This document shows, one piece after another, positions 1 to 6,057 of a DNA stretch of 10,387 nucleotides. Every line of letters begins with the position of its first letter. Within the stretch, counting starts at the first letter, position 1. The translations under genes and the position numbers were made by a program. A model generated the notes under the pieces. The model was not told the DNA's origin, made no database searches, and saw only the letters and a list, made by a program, of their open reading frames with translations. This DNA comes from an uncultured Holdemanella sp. (GTDB lineage Bacteria; Bacillota_I; Bacilli_A; Erysipelotrichales; Erysipelotrichaceae). The stretch covers positions 1-10,387 of the forward strand of contig NZ_CAKVMR010000071.1 in the NCBI RefSeq assembly GCF_934772795.1, written 5' to 3'.

Positions 1-291
1 TGCGTTTATAATATAATAAATGACGAAGAAAAGAGAAATGTGGTCACAGCCTTGATTAAGGAAATTGAAATTTACAGAAATGACGAGTCTGAATATCCGC
101 TAAAGCGGATTGGCCTGAATTTTCCGGTGTTCAAGGATGGCGGGGAAGTTACGGAGCTTTTGTGGGACAAAGGGAATACCGTTGAAAGTGTTTGTGTATT
201 AGAAAAGAAACAATTCAATGTAAAACCTACAAAGAAGGCACAAAGACAGGCTCAATTCAGATCGAGTAAAATGAGTAAGAAAAAACGTTAG
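1..291 (+). CDS. 3' end of a gene cut by the window edge; possible serine recombinase C-terminal tail
   Basis: The reading frame is open from base 1 to the TAG at 289-291, giving 96 residues with no stop, so this is the C-terminal end of a longer protein. A GTG at position 40 could serve as a start but has no convincing ribosome binding site and lies inside an already open frame. The visible part has an amphipathic start (VVTALIKEIEIY), then a beta-rich stretch (IGLNFPVF, then LLWDKGNTVESVCVLEKK), then a very basic tail ending KMSKKKR. From memory, the pattern of IEIY, FxFPV, WD and TVExVxxL resembles the C-terminal segment of large serine recombinases of clostridial mobile elements, where it follows the catalytic and recombinase domains. 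This resemblance is tentative; no catalytic residues are inside the window. It is followed directly by a terminator and is not linked to the next gene. Confidence 0.55.
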   Translation, partial: CVYNIINDEEKRNVVTALIKEIEIYRNDESEYPLKRIGLNFPVFKDGGEVTELLWDKGNTVESVCVLEKKQFNVKPTKKAQRQAQFRSSKMSKKKR

Positions 292-312
292 GAAGCAAGT
301 ATGCTTCCTTTT
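290..312 (+). terminator. Rho-independent terminator after the partial gene
   Basis: A perfect 8-bp inverted repeat, AGGAAGCA (290-297) and TGCTTCCT (302-309), encloses the 4-base loop AGTA. It is followed by only a short T run (309-312), then GTG. The stem begins inside the TAG stop codon. The short U tract makes it a moderate terminator. Confidence 0.7.
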
Positions 313-343
313 GTGCATATGGGTATGCTTAAATTGCTTGAAA

Positions 344-352
344 TGCTATAAT
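344..352 (+). promoter_or_regulatory. Extended -10 promoter of the bcp gene
   Basis: TGCTATAAT (344-352) is a perfect -10 hexamer preceded by the TGn extended -10 motif. No good -35 hexamer lies 16-18 bp upstream, which is common for extended -10 promoters. Transcription would start near 358-360, about 18-20 bases before the ATG at 378, leaving room for the GGAG ribosome binding site at 367-370. Confidence 0.65.
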
Positions 353-377
353 CTGTTTAACAGAACGGAGAATACAT

Positions 378-830
378 ATGTTAGAAATTGGAATTCAAGC
401 ACCTGATTTTGAATTGCCGGATCAAGATGGTGTGATGCACAAATTAAGTGATTATAGAGGTAAAAAAGTTATTTTATATTTTTATCCAAAGGATAATACG
501 GCGGGTTGTACAAAGCAGGCTTGTGGCTTTTCTGAAAGATATCCACAATTCTTAGAAAAAGGCGCTGTCATCTTAGGCGTGAGTAAAGATACGGTGGCTT
601 CTCATAAGAAGTTTCAAGAAAAGTATGGTCTTGCCTTTACATTGTTGGCAGATCCAGAAAGAAAAGTGATTGAAGCTTATGATGTGTGGAAAGAAAAGAA
701 AAATTATGGAAAGGTATCTATGGGTGTGGTTCGCACAACCTATTTAATTGATGAATCTGGGATTATAGTTCGTGCAAATGATAAAGTAAAAGCGGCCAAT
801 GATGCCGAAAATATGTTGGAAGTAGTTTAG
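378..830 (+). CDS. bcp: Bcp/PrxQ-type peroxiredoxin (thioredoxin-dependent thiol peroxidase)
   Basis: A 150-residue cytosolic peroxiredoxin that reduces hydrogen peroxide and organic hydroperoxides with electrons from thioredoxin. The thioredoxin-like fold opens with APDFELPDQDG (residues 8-18). The active-site motif PxxxTxxC is at 37-44 (YFYPKDNTAGCT), with the peroxidatic cysteine C44 and a second cysteine C49 five residues later, the arrangement of the atypical 2-Cys Bcp subgroup. The usual Pro of TPGCT is Ala here (A42), while the motif residues P37, T41 and C44 are intact. Length matches the family (about 150-156). The start is supported by ACGGAG eight bases upstream. The gene sits alone between two terminators with its own extended -10 promoter, so it is probably monocistronic. 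A role in oxygen or peroxide tolerance of an anaerobe is inferred. Confidence 0.95.
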   Translation: MLEIGIQAPDFELPDQDGVMHKLSDYRGKKVILYFYPKDNTAGCTKQACGFSERYPQFLEKGAVILGVSKDTVASHKKFQEKYGLAFTLLADPERKVIEAYDVWKEKKNYGKVSMGVVRTTYLIDESGIIVRANDKVKAANDAENMLEVV

Positions 831-846
831 ACACTGCTTCCTTTTT
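818..846 (+). terminator. Rho-independent terminator of bcp, overlapping the stop codon
   Basis: GGAAGTAGT (818-826) pairs with ACTGCTTCC (833-841) over 9 positions with one T-G wobble. The loop is TTAGAC and the tail is five Ts (842-846). The left arm is the last codons of bcp and the stop codon TAG (828-830) lies in the loop. Confidence 0.85.
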
Positions 847-895
847 GTGTTTGTATTAAAATGTTATGAGGTATATCATTTTGTAGGGTGATAGT

Positions 896-1759
896 ATGTG
901 GATTATATATGCGACAGGTTCTGCCTTTTTTGCAGGAATCACTTCCATACTCGCAAAATGTGGTATTTCAAAAACAGATTCCGATGTGGCAACAGCCATA
1001 CGAACCATTGTGGTTTTAGTTTTTTCGTGGGTAATGACTTTAATCACTGGAACACTATCGGGTATTACTGAAATTAGTGAAAAGACACTATTATTTCTAG
1101 TCTTATCTGGCATCGCAACAGGAGCTAGCTGGCTATGTTATTTCAAGGCGCTACAAAATGGGGATGTCAATAAGGTTGTACCTATTGATAAATCGAGTAC
1201 GATTTTAACGATTCTTTTGGCTTTGATTTTCTTTCATGAAGGCTTGTCTTTAGTTAAAATTGGCTGTGTATGCATGATTGGTGTGGGTACGATGTTGATG
1301 ATCAATCGAAAAGATGCATCTGAATCTAATTCTTCAGATAAAAGCTGGTTGGTGTACGCGATTTTATCAGCTGTATTTGCGAGTCTTACATCCATTTTAG
1401 GTAAGGTTGGTATTTCTGGAATTGATTCTAATTTAGGTACGGCCATTCGTACAAGTGTTGTCTTGGTCATGGCTTGGCTTATGGTGTTCGTGAAAAATAA
1501 GCAGTCTGAAATAAAAGGTATTGATCGAAAAGAACTCTTGTTTATCATCTTATCTGGTTTTGCGACAGGAGGATCTTGGCTGTGTTTCTACCGTGCTTTA
1601 CAGGATGGACCTGCAAGCATCGTTGTGCCCATTGATAAATTGAGTATACTTGTAACGATTATTTTTTCTCGTGTTGTATTTCAGGAAAAGCTATCAAAGA
1701 AGGCGTTACTAGGCTTGATTTTGATTACAGTGGGTACTGTCATTATGGCAATGATGTAG
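896..1759 (+). CDS. EamA/DMT-superfamily transporter made of two similar tandem domains
   Basis: A 287-residue integral membrane protein, almost entirely hydrophobic, with about ten predicted membrane segments in two EamA domains. Residues 2-136 and 151-285 align without gaps at an offset of 149; by hand count about half the aligned residues are identical. Shared landmarks are TSIL (16-19, 165-168), TAIRT (33-37, 182-186), ATGxSWLC (74-81, 223-230) and VVPIDK (94-99, 243-248). A polar linker (137-149, NRKDASESNSSDK) joins the halves. From memory, each half resembles the stand-alone EamA proteins of about 140 residues found in many bacteria, so this looks like a gene duplication and fusion. 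DMT proteins export or import small metabolites; the substrate cannot be read from sequence. The start has AGGGTG seven to eleven bases upstream. The stop is 8 bp before the next gene, which suggests one operon. I see no convincing promoter in 847-890. Confidence 0.88.
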   Translation: MWIIYATGSAFFAGITSILAKCGISKTDSDVATAIRTIVVLVFSWVMTLITGTLSGITEISEKTLLFLVLSGIATGASWLCYFKALQNGDVNKVVPIDKSSTILTILLALIFFHEGLSLVKIGCVCMIGVGTMLMINRKDASESNSSDKSWLVYAILSAVFASLTSILGKVGISGIDSNLGTAIRTSVVLVMAWLMVFVKNKQSEIKGIDRKELLFIILSGFATGGSWLCFYRALQDGPASIVVPIDKLSILVTIIFSRVVFQEKLSKKALLGLILITVGTVIMAMM

Positions 1760-1767
1760 GAGGTTTT

Positions 1768-2412
1768 ATGAAGAAAATTGATTTAGATAATTGGTGTCGT
1801 AAAGAGCATTATTTGTATTATACAAATAATTTAAATGTTGAAGTGAATATGACGGCCAATATTGATGTGACAGATTTATTGGATTTTTGCCATACAAATG
1901 GATATAAATTTTATCCGACATTGATTTATTGTGTGACTAAAGTATTGAATCGAATTGATAATTTTCGAATGTTTAAAGATAAAAATGGAGATTTATGTGT
2001 GTGGGATCATTTAGTTCCTAACTATACGATTTTCCATGAAGAAGATCATACGTTTTCAGATTGTTGGACAGATTTTACAGATGATTTTGATTCTTTCTAC
2101 AAGAATATTACTTACGATATGAAAGTAGGTAAAACCAAAAGAGGTATTAAGGTAAAATCTGGCCAACCAGCTAACTTTTATTGTGTTTCATGCACGCCAT
2201 GGACAACATTTACTGCTGTTTCAAGTCGTGTGGTCAATGGAGGTGCAGCATTCTTTCCTATTATCACAGCTGGAAAATATGATGGTAATTATCGGATGCC
2301 AGTAAATATCACAATTGCGCATGCCGTAGCGGATGGGTATCATATTGGCTTGTTCTTTGAATATTTACAAGAGGAAGTAAGTGCAAAATGTTTACTGTCA
2401 AACCTTAAATAA
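1768..2412 (+). CDS. Chloramphenicol acetyltransferase-like (CatA-type) acyltransferase
   Basis: A 214-residue protein of the trimeric CAT family, which transfers acetyl from acetyl-CoA to a hydroxyl, classically on chloramphenicol. Type A CATs are about 213-220 residues. Visible landmarks: WCRKEHY near the N-terminus (9-15), KFYPTLIY (47-54), FRMFKDKNGDL (66-76), YTIFHEEDHTFS (86-97), SCTPWTTFTA (141-150) and the catalytic motif HAVADG (185-190), with H185 the expected general base and D189 its structural partner. Classical CATs have HHAVCDG; the first His is Ala here (A184) and Cys is Ala (A188), neither being catalytic. The ribosome binding site AGGAGG overlaps the stop of the upstream transporter gene, so the two are probably co-transcribed and translationally linked. 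Whether it acetylates chloramphenicol or another substrate is undecided; many chromosomal CAT-like proteins have not been tested. Confidence 0.88.
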   Translation: MKKIDLDNWCRKEHYLYYTNNLNVEVNMTANIDVTDLLDFCHTNGYKFYPTLIYCVTKVLNRIDNFRMFKDKNGDLCVWDHLVPNYTIFHEEDHTFSDCWTDFTDDFDSFYKNITYDMKVGKTKRGIKVKSGQPANFYCVSCTPWTTFTAVSSRVVNGGAAFFPIITAGKYDGNYRMPVNITIAHAVADGYHIGLFFEYLQEEVSAKCLLSNLK

Positions 2413-2440
2413 AGGCGTCGTATTTACTTTTTAGGCAAAT

Positions 2441-2449
2441 TGTTATAAA
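2441..2449 (+). promoter_or_regulatory. Probable extended -10 promoter of the phosphofructokinase gene
   Basis: TGTTATAAA (2441-2449) is a TGn plus TATAAA extended -10. A weak -35, TTTACT (2423-2428), lies 15 bp upstream. Transcription would begin near 2456, giving a leader of about 33 bases with AAGGAG at 2475-2480. A second TATAAA at 2464-2469 is too close to the ribosome binding site. No terminator is visible after the preceding gene, so some read-through from upstream is possible. Confidence 0.45.
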
Positions 2450-2488
2450 ATTTTTTATGTAGGTATAAATTGAAAAGGAGATATAAAA

Positions 2489-4138
2489 ATGAATCAATCA
2501 CCACTTCAAAAAGCTAGATACCAATACAGTCCAAAATTGCCTGGAATGTTAAGAAATGGTATTTCAGAAATCTGTGTTAAGGAAGGAAACGCAACTCAAA
2601 GTGTTGCTGACCAAGAAAAAATCGCGGCTTTATTCCCTAACACTTACGGAGAAAAAGAAATTACATTCGAAAAAGGAGAAAATACTTCTGCAGCTAAAAA
2701 ACAAGTTGTAGGTGTAATCTTATCTGGTGGACAAGCACCTGGTGGACACAACGTTATTTGTGGTCTATACGATGCATTAAAAGCTACTAGTAAAGAAAAC
2801 GTTCTTTACGGATTTAAAAATGGTCCTATTGGATTATTAGAAGACAACTATGTAGAATTCGATGATGCATATATCGATGCATACAGAAATACTGGTGGAT
2901 TTGATATTATCGGATCTGGACGTACAAAATTAGAAACTGAAGAACAATTCGCAGTTGCTGCAAAAGTTTGTGAAAAACACGGAATCACTGCTATCGTAAT
3001 TATCGGTGGAGATGACTCAAACACAAACGCTGCTGTATTAGCTGAATACTTTGCTGCTCACAATACAGGTGTTCAAGTTATCGGTTGTCCAAAAACTATC
3101 GATGGTGACTTGAAAAACGAAGACATCGAATGTTCATTTGGATTCGATACTGCAACTAAAACATATAGTGAATTAATCGGAAACATCGAACGTGATGCAA
3201 ACTCTGCTAAAAAATACTGGCACTTTGTAAAAGTTATGGGACGTAGTGCAAGTCACGTAGCTTTGGAATGTGCTTTAGAAACTCAACCAAACATTTGTTT
3301 AATTTCAGAAGAAGTTGCTGCTAAAAAACAATCTTTATCTGAAATCGCTGACTACATTGCTGATGCAGTTGAAAAACGTTCTGCAAATGGAAACAACTTC
3401 GGTGTTGCGATCATCCCTGAAGGTGTAGTTGAATTCGTTCCAGAATTTAAAGCATTGATTGCTGAAATCAACGAATTGTTAGCTGGAAACAAAACAGAAG
3501 AATTTAACGCATTAGGTAGCTGGGAAGAAAAATATGCATTCATTGAAAAAGGTTTAACTGCTGAATCAATGGCTGTATTCGCAATCTTACCTCAAACTAT
3601 CCAACAACAATTATTCTTAGAAAGAGATCCACACGGAAACGTACAGGTATCTTTAATTGAATCAGAAAAATTGTTCTCAGCTTTAGTTAAAGACAAATTA
3701 ACTGAAAGAGGATTCACAGGTAAATTCAACGCATTACACCACTTCTTCGGATACGAAGGACGTTGTGCATTCCCATCAAACTTCGATGCTGACTATTGCT
3801 ACTCATTAGGATACAACGCATTCATGTTGATCCAATACGGATATAATGGATATTTATCAAAAGTATCTAACTTATCTAAACCAGCTGAAGAATGGGTTGC
3901 TGGTGGTATGCCAATCACTAAGATGATGAACATCGAACGTCGTAATGGTGAAGACAAACCAGTTATCAAAAAAGCATTGGTTGAATTAGATGGTAAACCA
4001 TTCAAATATTTCGAAGCAAACCGTGATACATGGGCTGTTGAAACTGCATATACTTATCCAGGAGCTATCCAATACTATGGACCAACTGAAGTATGTGATT
4101 TAACAACTCGTACATTGGCTTTAGAAAAAGGTGAATAA
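2489..4138 (+). CDS. pfp: Pyrophosphate-dependent 6-phosphofructokinase, long (PFP-beta-like) form
   Basis: A 549-residue glycolytic enzyme that interconverts fructose 6-phosphate and fructose 1,6-bisphosphate using PPi instead of ATP. Length fits the long bacterial and plant PFP-beta clade (about 550), not the 320-residue ATP enzyme. Motifs in order: VGVILSGGQAPGGHN (74-88), the phosphate-donor loop GGDDS (173-177), the catalytic loop PKTIDGD (201-207), the substrate motif MGRSASH (250-256) and EGVVEF (311-316). Asp in GGDDS where ATP enzymes have Gly, together with Lys in PKTIDGD, is the established signature of PPi specificity. The start has AAGGAG eight bases upstream. Codon choice differs from neighbours: about 25 AAC against 9 AAT for Asn by hand count, with many C-ending Phe, Tyr, His and Ile codons, which fits very high expression. 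It is closed by a strong terminator. Confidence 0.96.
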   Translation: MNQSPLQKARYQYSPKLPGMLRNGISEICVKEGNATQSVADQEKIAALFPNTYGEKEITFEKGENTSAAKKQVVGVILSGGQAPGGHNVICGLYDALKATSKENVLYGFKNGPIGLLEDNYVEFDDAYIDAYRNTGGFDIIGSGRTKLETEEQFAVAAKVCEKHGITAIVIIGGDDSNTNAAVLAEYFAAHNTGVQVIGCPKTIDGDLKNEDIECSFGFDTATKTYSELIGNIERDANSAKKYWHFVKVMGRSASHVALECALETQPNICLISEEVAAKKQSLSEIADYIADAVEKRSANGNNFGVAIIPEGVVEFVPEFKALIAEINELLAGNKTEEFNALGSWEEKYAFIEKGLTAESMAVFAILPQTIQQQLFLERDPHGNVQVSLIESEKLFSALVKDKLTERGFTGKFNALHHFFGYEGRCAFPSNFDADYCYSLGYNAFMLIQYGYNGYLSKVSNLSKPAEEWVAGGMPITKMMNIERRNGEDKPVIKKALVELDGKPFKYFEANRDTWAVETAYTYPGAIQYYGPTEVCDLTTRTLALEKGE

Positions 4139-4145
4139 TAAATAA

Positions 4146-4171
4146 AAAGAATGCTTCGGCATTCTTTTTTC
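4146..4171 (+). terminator. Strong UUCG-loop terminator after the phosphofructokinase gene
   Basis: AAAGAATGC (4146-4154) and GCATTCTTT (4159-4167) form a perfect 9-bp stem closed by the very stable C(UUCG)G tetraloop, with a T run over 4165-4170. It lies 8 bp after the stop codon and ends only three bases before the ribosome binding site of the next gene. Confidence 0.93.
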
Positions 4172-4186
4172 TTAAAGGAGAAACTT

Positions 4187-4732
4187 ATGAAGTATATGAT
4201 CGCAAGTGATATCCATGGTTCAAGCTATTATTGTCAAAAACTAATGGATGCTTACAAATACGAAAAACCAGATCGATTGATCTTATTGGGGGATATTTTA
4301 TACCATGGACCTAGAAATGATTTACCAAAAGATTATGCACCTAAAAAAGTAATTGAAATGTTAAATTCTATTTCAGATTCAATTTTATGTGTTCGTGGAA
4401 ATTGTGATTGTGAAGTCGATCAAATGGTGTTGGATTTTCCATGTTTAGCCGATTATTCGGTGTTGGACATAAATGGACTTTTTATCTATTGTACACATGG
4501 ACATTTAAAACCGGTTAAGCTAAAACCTGGATCTTTATTACTATGTGGACATACACATGTTCCAACAATGGAAGATCGAGATGGAGTTATTTATATGAAT
4601 CCAGGCTCTGTTTCAATCCCAAAAGAAAACAGCCCTCATAGTTATATGACACTCGAGGACTGTGTATTTACTTGGAAAGATTTAGAAACACTTAGCCAAT
4701 ACCGTTGTAAAGAATTCCCAAAATCAAAATAA
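4187..4732 (+). CDS. yfcE: YfcE-family metal-dependent phosphodiesterase
   Basis: A 181-residue cytosolic calcineurin-like phosphoesterase of the YfcE/MJ0936 family, which binds two metal ions and hydrolyses phosphodiesters. E. coli YfcE is about 184 residues and acts on model phosphodiesters; its natural substrate is not known. All metal-site motifs are present: ASDIHGS (6-12, with D8 and H10), GDILYHGPRN (35-44), RGNCD (70-74), THGH (103-106) and GHTH (121-124). MNPGSVSIPK (137-146) matches the conserved C-terminal block. I chose the ATG at 4187 because AAAGGAG (4174-4180) sits six bases upstream; an in-frame ATG at 4151 lies inside the preceding terminator stem and is unlikely. No room exists for a promoter between that terminator and the start, so expression probably depends on read-through. 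The 3' end overlaps the convergent symporter gene by 41 bp. Confidence 0.94.
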   Translation: MKYMIASDIHGSSYYCQKLMDAYKYEKPDRLILLGDILYHGPRNDLPKDYAPKKVIEMLNSISDSILCVRGNCDCEVDQMVLDFPCLADYSVLDINGLFIYCTHGHLKPVKLKPGSLLLCGHTHVPTMEDRDGVIYMNPGSVSIPKENSPHSYMTLEDCVFTWKDLETLSQYRCKEFPKSK

Positions 4733-5993
4733 TGATGGCAAGAAATACATATACATATTTGCCTAAGAACTTAAAAGTCGGTCCAACCGGCTTTTTTCTT
4801 CCTTTGTCTAATTCTTGTTTTAAATCATTCCATCCTAAAACATAATATATGGTAATGGCACCAAGTAAGGCTGCAAAAGGAATAATATAGATTGTGACAA
4901 CATCCATCCATTGACCGACAATATCGCCATTTTCGATGCATACAGAAATGATGAATGTGATTATGCCACAAAGTAAAACAGCTTTTTTTCTTGAAATATT
5001 AAAGCGGTTTTGCCAAGACTCACACACAGCTTCTAACATGTTGATTAAACTTGTGATTCCGGCGAAAGATACTGAAATAAAGAAGAATAGGGCAAAGAAG
5101 TTGCCAAGTGGCATTTGTTTAAAGACTTCTGGAAGTGTTAAAAACATTAAACTAGGACCACTGACTGGATCAATGCCAAAAGAGAATACAGCTGGCATAA
5201 TGGCTAGTGCCGCTAGCATCGCTGCAATTGTATCAAATATAGCCGTCTGCATACTTGCCTTTGGAATGTCTACATCATCCTTTAAATAAGCTCCATATAC
5301 AATCATTCCTGAACCTGTAATGGATAAGGAGAAGAAGGCTTGGCCCATAGCCATGATCCATGTTTCTTTATTGAGTAAATATTCCCATTTAGGTACAAAT
5401 AAGAATTTATAACCTTCAATCGCACCATCAAATAGACTGACACGAATAGCTAAAAATATAAACAAAATAAAGAAGGCTGGCATCAATATTTTATTGACTT
5501 TTTCAATCGCATTTGTGGCACTTGTAAATAAAAGTAGACAAGTAATAAACAAGACTAAAAAGTGGCAAGGCACGTTTGAAAAGGATTGTGTCATATTCGT
5601 AAAGAAAGCAGGAATATTATTGGTGAATAGTTCATTTGTGACTACGCCTTGAATACTTCGAAAGACCCATCCTAAAATGACACTATATCCAATCGCAATG
5701 CCAAGTGATCCTAGTAGTGGAAGCCATCCAATATATTTACCGAATTTGTTTTTCCAACAATATGCATAGGCACCTAGTGTTCCTGTTTTTGCCATTCTTC
5801 CTAGCGCAAATTCAGCCGATAAACCAACAAGACCAAATAAGGTGATAAAGATAAGATATGGAATTAAAAAGGCAGCGCCACCATATTGTCCTAAGCGATA
5901 TGGAAACATCCATATGTTTCCCATTCCTACGGCAGAACCTACGCAGGCTAACACAAATCCCACCGTGCTTTTAAAATTTCCATTTTTGTTCAT
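4692..5993 (-). CDS. Neurotransmitter:sodium symporter (NSS) family transporter
   Basis: A 433-residue membrane protein of the LeuT/MhsT family, which imports amino acids or amine compounds with sodium. Length and hydrophobic pattern fit about 11 membrane segments, the short bacterial MhsT-like form rather than 12-segment LeuT. The first segment carries the signature GSAVGMGNIW then FPY (19-32), with the broken-helix GMGN that shapes the substrate and sodium sites. The sixth-segment region SLSITGSGMIVYGAYL (222-237) is also typical. Where LeuT has the gating Arg (NFLRFP), this protein has Met (M29, NIWMFP). The start is supported by GAGGT (minus strand) nine bases upstream. It is divergent from the DeoR-type gene and convergent with yfcE; no minus-strand terminator is visible after its stop. 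The substrate cannot be told from sequence. Confidence 0.93.
   Translation of the reverse strand: MNKNGNFKSTVGFVLACVGSAVGMGNIWMFPYRLGQYGGAAFLIPYLIFITLFGLVGLSAEFALGRMAKTGTLGAYAYCWKNKFGKYIGWLPLLGSLGIAIGYSVILGWVFRSIQGVVTNELFTNNIPAFFTNMTQSFSNVPCHFLVLFITCLLLFTSATNAIEKVNKILMPAFFILFIFLAIRVSLFDGAIEGYKFLFVPKWEYLLNKETWIMAMGQAFFSLSITGSGMIVYGAYLKDDVDIPKASMQTAIFDTIAAMLAALAIMPAVFSFGIDPVSGPSLMFLTLPEVFKQMPLGNFFALFFFISVSFAGITSLINMLEAVCESWQNRFNISRKKAVLLCGIITFIISVCIENGDIVGQWMDVVTIYIIPFAALLGAITIYYVLGWNDLKQELDKGRKKPVGPTFKFLGKYVYVFLAIIILILGILYNGIG
4773..4797 (+). terminator. Plus-strand terminator-like hairpin inside the convergent symporter gene
   Basis: AAGTCGGT (4775-4782) pairs with ACCGGCTT (4786-4793) over 8 positions with one T-G wobble and loop CCA, extendable by two A-T pairs, followed by a T run over 4792-4797. 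It lies 41 bp beyond the yfcE stop, in the 3' coding part of the opposite-strand gene (KKPVGPTFK). It would end yfcE transcripts while producing RNA antisense to the symporter message. The minus strand has a weaker T tail, TTTTA, so termination in that direction is less likely. Confidence 0.65.
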
Positions 5994-6014
5994 AGTAATA
6001 CCTCGATGTTTTTA

Positions 6015-6023
6015 AGTATACCA
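6015..6023 (-). promoter_or_regulatory. Extended -10 promoter of the NSS symporter gene
   Basis: On the minus strand TGGTATACT (6023 to 6015) is a TGn plus TATACT extended -10. Transcription would start near 6008, about 15 bases before the start codon, just ahead of the GAGGT ribosome binding site. The -35 region is weak. It lies back to back with the plus-strand promoter of the regulator gene. Confidence 0.5.
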
Positions 6024-6029
6024 TAAAAA

Positions 6030-6038
6030 TGATATAAT
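6030..6038 (+). promoter_or_regulatory. Extended -10 promoter of the DeoR-type regulator gene
   Basis: TGATATAAT (6030-6038) is a perfect -10 hexamer with the TGn extension. Transcription would begin near 6044-6046, leaving a leader of only about 13 bases with AGGAG at 6047-6051. This also argues against the in-frame ATG at 6037, which overlaps the -10 element. Confidence 0.6.
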
Positions 6039-6057
6039 GATTAAACAGGAGATATGT

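Noticed and set aside
40..42. GTG as the true start of the first gene
   Set aside because: The frame is open back to base 1, so the gene most likely begins outside the window.
4151..4186. Upstream in-frame ATG for yfcE adding 12 residues
   Set aside because: This ATG lies in the terminator stem of the previous gene, has no ribosome binding site, and the family N-terminus begins at MKYMIASDIHG.
4936..5289. Plus-strand open frame of 117 residues opposite the symporter gene
   Set aside because: It is fully antisense to a clear transporter gene, lacks a good ribosome binding site and shows no domain.
6037..6057. Upstream in-frame ATG for the DeoR-type gene
   Set aside because: It overlaps the -10 hexamer, so it would not be transcribed, while the ATG at 6058 has AGGAG at ideal distance.
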